Positions 61,712 through 64,000 of a DNA stretch of 64,000 nucleotides are shown here, piece after piece. The DNA comes from Nemertoderma westbladi (lineage: Eukaryota; Xenacoelomorpha; Nemertodermatida; Nemertodermatidae), in NCBI GenBank assembly GCA_032718475.1, contig JAUCBJ010006322.1, positions 1 through 64,000 on the forward strand. Reading direction: 5' to 3'. Within the stretch, counting starts at the first letter, position 1, and the number at the start of each line of letters is the position of its first letter. The position numbers were made by a program, and so were the translations under genes. The notes under the pieces were generated by a model. The model was not told the origin of the DNA. It did not search any database and saw only the letters and a program-made list of their open reading frames with translations.

Positions 61712-62439
61712 TCGGATTTAGAAATTTTGAAAGGAGTACACCACACCCCACCTCCGCCTTCCCCACCCTAGTTAGAATATACCATACACATTATAAATTA
61801 TATTATAAATTAAATTAGTTAAATTGGTCGGTTGGTGAATGAATAATATGTTGATAAATTGCAGCCAAATGATTGGTAGATTATTAATCAGACAATAACT
61901 TCAATAAGTATATCCAAATTAAGTATGCATTGCATATGCAAGTGTAGCGCACGGAAATTTTTAGGATTAGGGTTATTCTGTTATTGATGAGAAGAGCTGA
62001 AAACTAGTGCAGTAGTGTTGCTGAATAAAGATATCGAGAGTAACAAAATCGATTTACAGTGTTTTCTAAGGGGTCTGTCATGACATGGTGACATACCCCC
62101 TAAATCCGCCACTGGGCAATTACATGTAATCTTTGCAACATCCAGCGCGCCAGTTAAAATAGACATTGCACATAAAGAAGACATTGTGAGGAATAAATAT
62201 GGTATTGGGATCGGTTTTCCCATCCAAAATGAAAAAATAGAGGCAAAGAGTAAACTTGTTATTTATCGCTCCAGTTATACATACTCCATTTCTTTAATAG
62301 AATCGAAAACAATAGACTTTCGATTTCACATTAACATAAACACATGTTTAGTTATGAATTGTGCTGCTAACCAGTACATAAACACTAAGCAGGTACTTTT
62401 GACACCAAAGCAGATTCTTTTCAGGGAATCTCATTAATC

Positions 62440-63600
62440 TAGATTGCTGCAAAGCTTTACAATAGAATTATATTAAATCGCATTAGGGATCGGATCCCAT
62501 GGAGAGACTGCTCCGTGGAAATCAGAATGGGTTTCATAAAGGTCGTGGGTCCATGTAGCCAATTTTGGCACTTAGAAGGATAATTGAAGAGTTATTTATT
62601 TGTTTAATGTCTCGTATATTTAATTATACAGTTATATTCACCAATCTTAAAAAATTTGTATATTGCAGAAGAATTACAAATTACTGTACCACCACCTAGT
62701 TAGGGTGCTGTATCCGTCAGTATATAAATAATTGTGGTTGACCATTCTACGCATGTCCTTAGATCACCATGATATTTTGTTGATAATTTATTTATTTCAA
62801 CGCAACAACACTAATACAATATAAGTATTATGGTTGGAGATACTGGTAAATTGTTAATTATACAGTATAGTCACCAATATTGACTTCACCATTAATAACG
62901 ACTATTTTACAGTATGATACGTGACATGTTCCACAGATTTAGTAAACCACACAAACAACTGGTTTACGGGGCAGCGACAACGTACTGTAATGGTGTTATG
63001 TTCTACAACATGGATTAACGAGCCATATAATATGGGGTGATGGTAACTGCACGTACTTGCTCCAGAAGTCGAGGAAATCCATCCAAGTACCTAATTGCTC
63101 CAGAAGTCGAGGAAATCCTTCCAAGTACCTAACTGATTAGACTTTGCTAATGACTTAGGAGTACTCTCAGAATCACTAGAAGGAGCCCAACGGCTCCTCA
63201 TCTCATTAGAACAGGCTGCTACTAGTGTTGGTCCAAGCTTGACACTTGAACAAAGCAGCATTTGTTTTCGCCGTGAGGACCAGCCTGTTCACAATCTAGC
63301 GCTTCTTTGGCAGCCCCATGGAGAAAATAAGCATGGTGGACAGCCCATGCATGACTTTTTTGAGACGCCTCTTAAAGGACACTGGCCTTGAAGATGCGGA
63401 TAATCTCGTGAAAGTCATGGGGAGTTGTGGTGGTGCAAATTTGTTTCATAGCCGGCATAGCATTCTGAATGCACGCTGCAATGGGCTTGCCAATTGTGGA
63501 TTGCATGGTGGTTGCAAAATATTTTTGTTAAGGCAACCGATTATAGATAGACAGAAGATAGGTAGGTAGGTAAGGTAAGTTCTCGTTTTTAAAAATTGTG
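62440..63600 (+). pseudogene. Decayed LINE, pieces of RT and 3' end
   Basis: Pieces in order: a segment near 62450-62590 reading NRIILNRIRDRI and, after a frameshift, LLRGNQNGFHKGRGS and ILALRRIIEEL (RT N-terminal motifs). Then 63030-63230 carries remnants of the block seen at 50270-50430. Then 63240-63430 reads MTFLRRLLKDTGLEDADNLV, and the family 3' end follows (CCAATTGTGGATTGCATGG at ~63495). About 420 bp between the first two pieces is unrecognised. Confidence 0.65.
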
Positions 63601-64000
63601 TGCATACCAATCAATTGTTAAATAAACATCTCTCTTAGCTTTTATGTGTACGTTTTCAGCTTCAACAGCGCTGCCACTCTCCATTGATTCAAAATTTGCG
63701 CAGCCACTAAATTTTGCACAGCGTAACACATCGTCATATTTGCACAGGTGCGAACAATTTGAGCAGGTGTGGCAGCCCTAAACTTCAAAGAAGTGACGTT
63801 GGTTTAAGTTGACTGATAGCTGTGCTACTATATTTACAGTAGGAAATAAAGTAGCACAGTAAATAGACTTTTAGTAGAGTTAGAATATAATTTTTTACAC
63901 AAGCTTTATAATAATGTTTCTTAGGTGCCATTATATTATGAAGTATAATATATTTTTCCATACTATTGCCGCCTGATTAGGATCGTGGATTTCAGGATAT
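63601..64000. other. AT-rich end of window
   Basis: No gene or repeat family recognised. Confidence 0.4.

Larger units (their letters stand above)
56441..62114. mobile_element. DNA transposon relic hosting the copia insertion
   Basis: The left end CAGTGGCGG (56441) and right end TAAATCCGCCACTG (to 62114) are inverted repeats. Both are flanked by the direct repeat GGCAAT (56435-56440, 62115-62120). Host sequence CGGATTTAG resumes just right of the copia LTR (61712 on), so the copia element landed ~10 bp inside this element's left end. What remains is ~410 bp and non-coding. Confidence 0.6.

Overview
The window is eukaryotic. It has split genes with GT-AG introns, tRNA-derived SINE heads, non-LTR and LTR retrotransposons, hAT-like elements and MITEs. 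The conserved genes are animal genes: the axonemal protein tektin-1, a histamine N-methyltransferase-like enzyme, a 12-helix monocarboxylate transporter-like protein and an ankyrin-repeat protein. The AT-rich background and frequent AGGCCTA words would suit a marine invertebrate, possibly a non-vertebrate deuterostome. That placement is a guess; the sequence does not fix the species.

Layout: (1) 1-1439, first coding exon of tektin-1 on the minus strand, with a minisatellite filling its first intron to the window edge. (2) 2394-11048, a complete four-exon HNMT-like gene on the plus strand; its third intron is almost entirely a 5.1-kb array of 58-59-bp units. (3) 11388-18042, intergenic DNA with a G-rich 25-bp array, a hAT-like element with an 8-bp target duplication, a 53-bp array and a SINE. 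(4) 18059-41953, a complete eight-exon MCT/SLC16-like gene on the plus strand; intron 2 holds a 4.7-kb 60-bp array and intron 3 an 11-kb 34-bp array. (5) 43776-45599, a compound inverted/direct repeat element with a 15-bp target duplication and three hammerhead-ribozyme-like cores. (6) 47.2-48.97 kb, MITEs and a palindromic element. (7) 49092-52216, two exons of an ankyrin-repeat gene on the minus strand with a LINE fragment between them. (8) 52.7-63.6 kb, decayed retroelements, including a Ty1/copia element nested in a DNA transposon.

Tandem repeats make up about 40% of the window. The most striking pattern is where they sit. In two introns (tektin-1 intron 1 and MCT intron 2) the repeat unit is a copy of the exon-intron junction itself: the last 21 or 54 exon bases plus the first 8 or 6 intron bases. 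The arrays therefore carry dozens of tandem copies of a 5' splice site. In two more introns (HNMT-like intron 3 and MCT intron 7) a different repeat begins within 16 bases of the donor. I regard these donor-anchored minisatellites, and the hammerhead-like element, as the best candidates for undescribed biology here.

The genes are unrelated in function and no operon-like organisation is seen. Tektin-1 and the HNMT-like gene are divergent across about 950 bp, and the HNMT-like and MCT-like genes are tandem. Giant open frames across the arrays are consequences of units that lack stop codons and are not annotated as genes.
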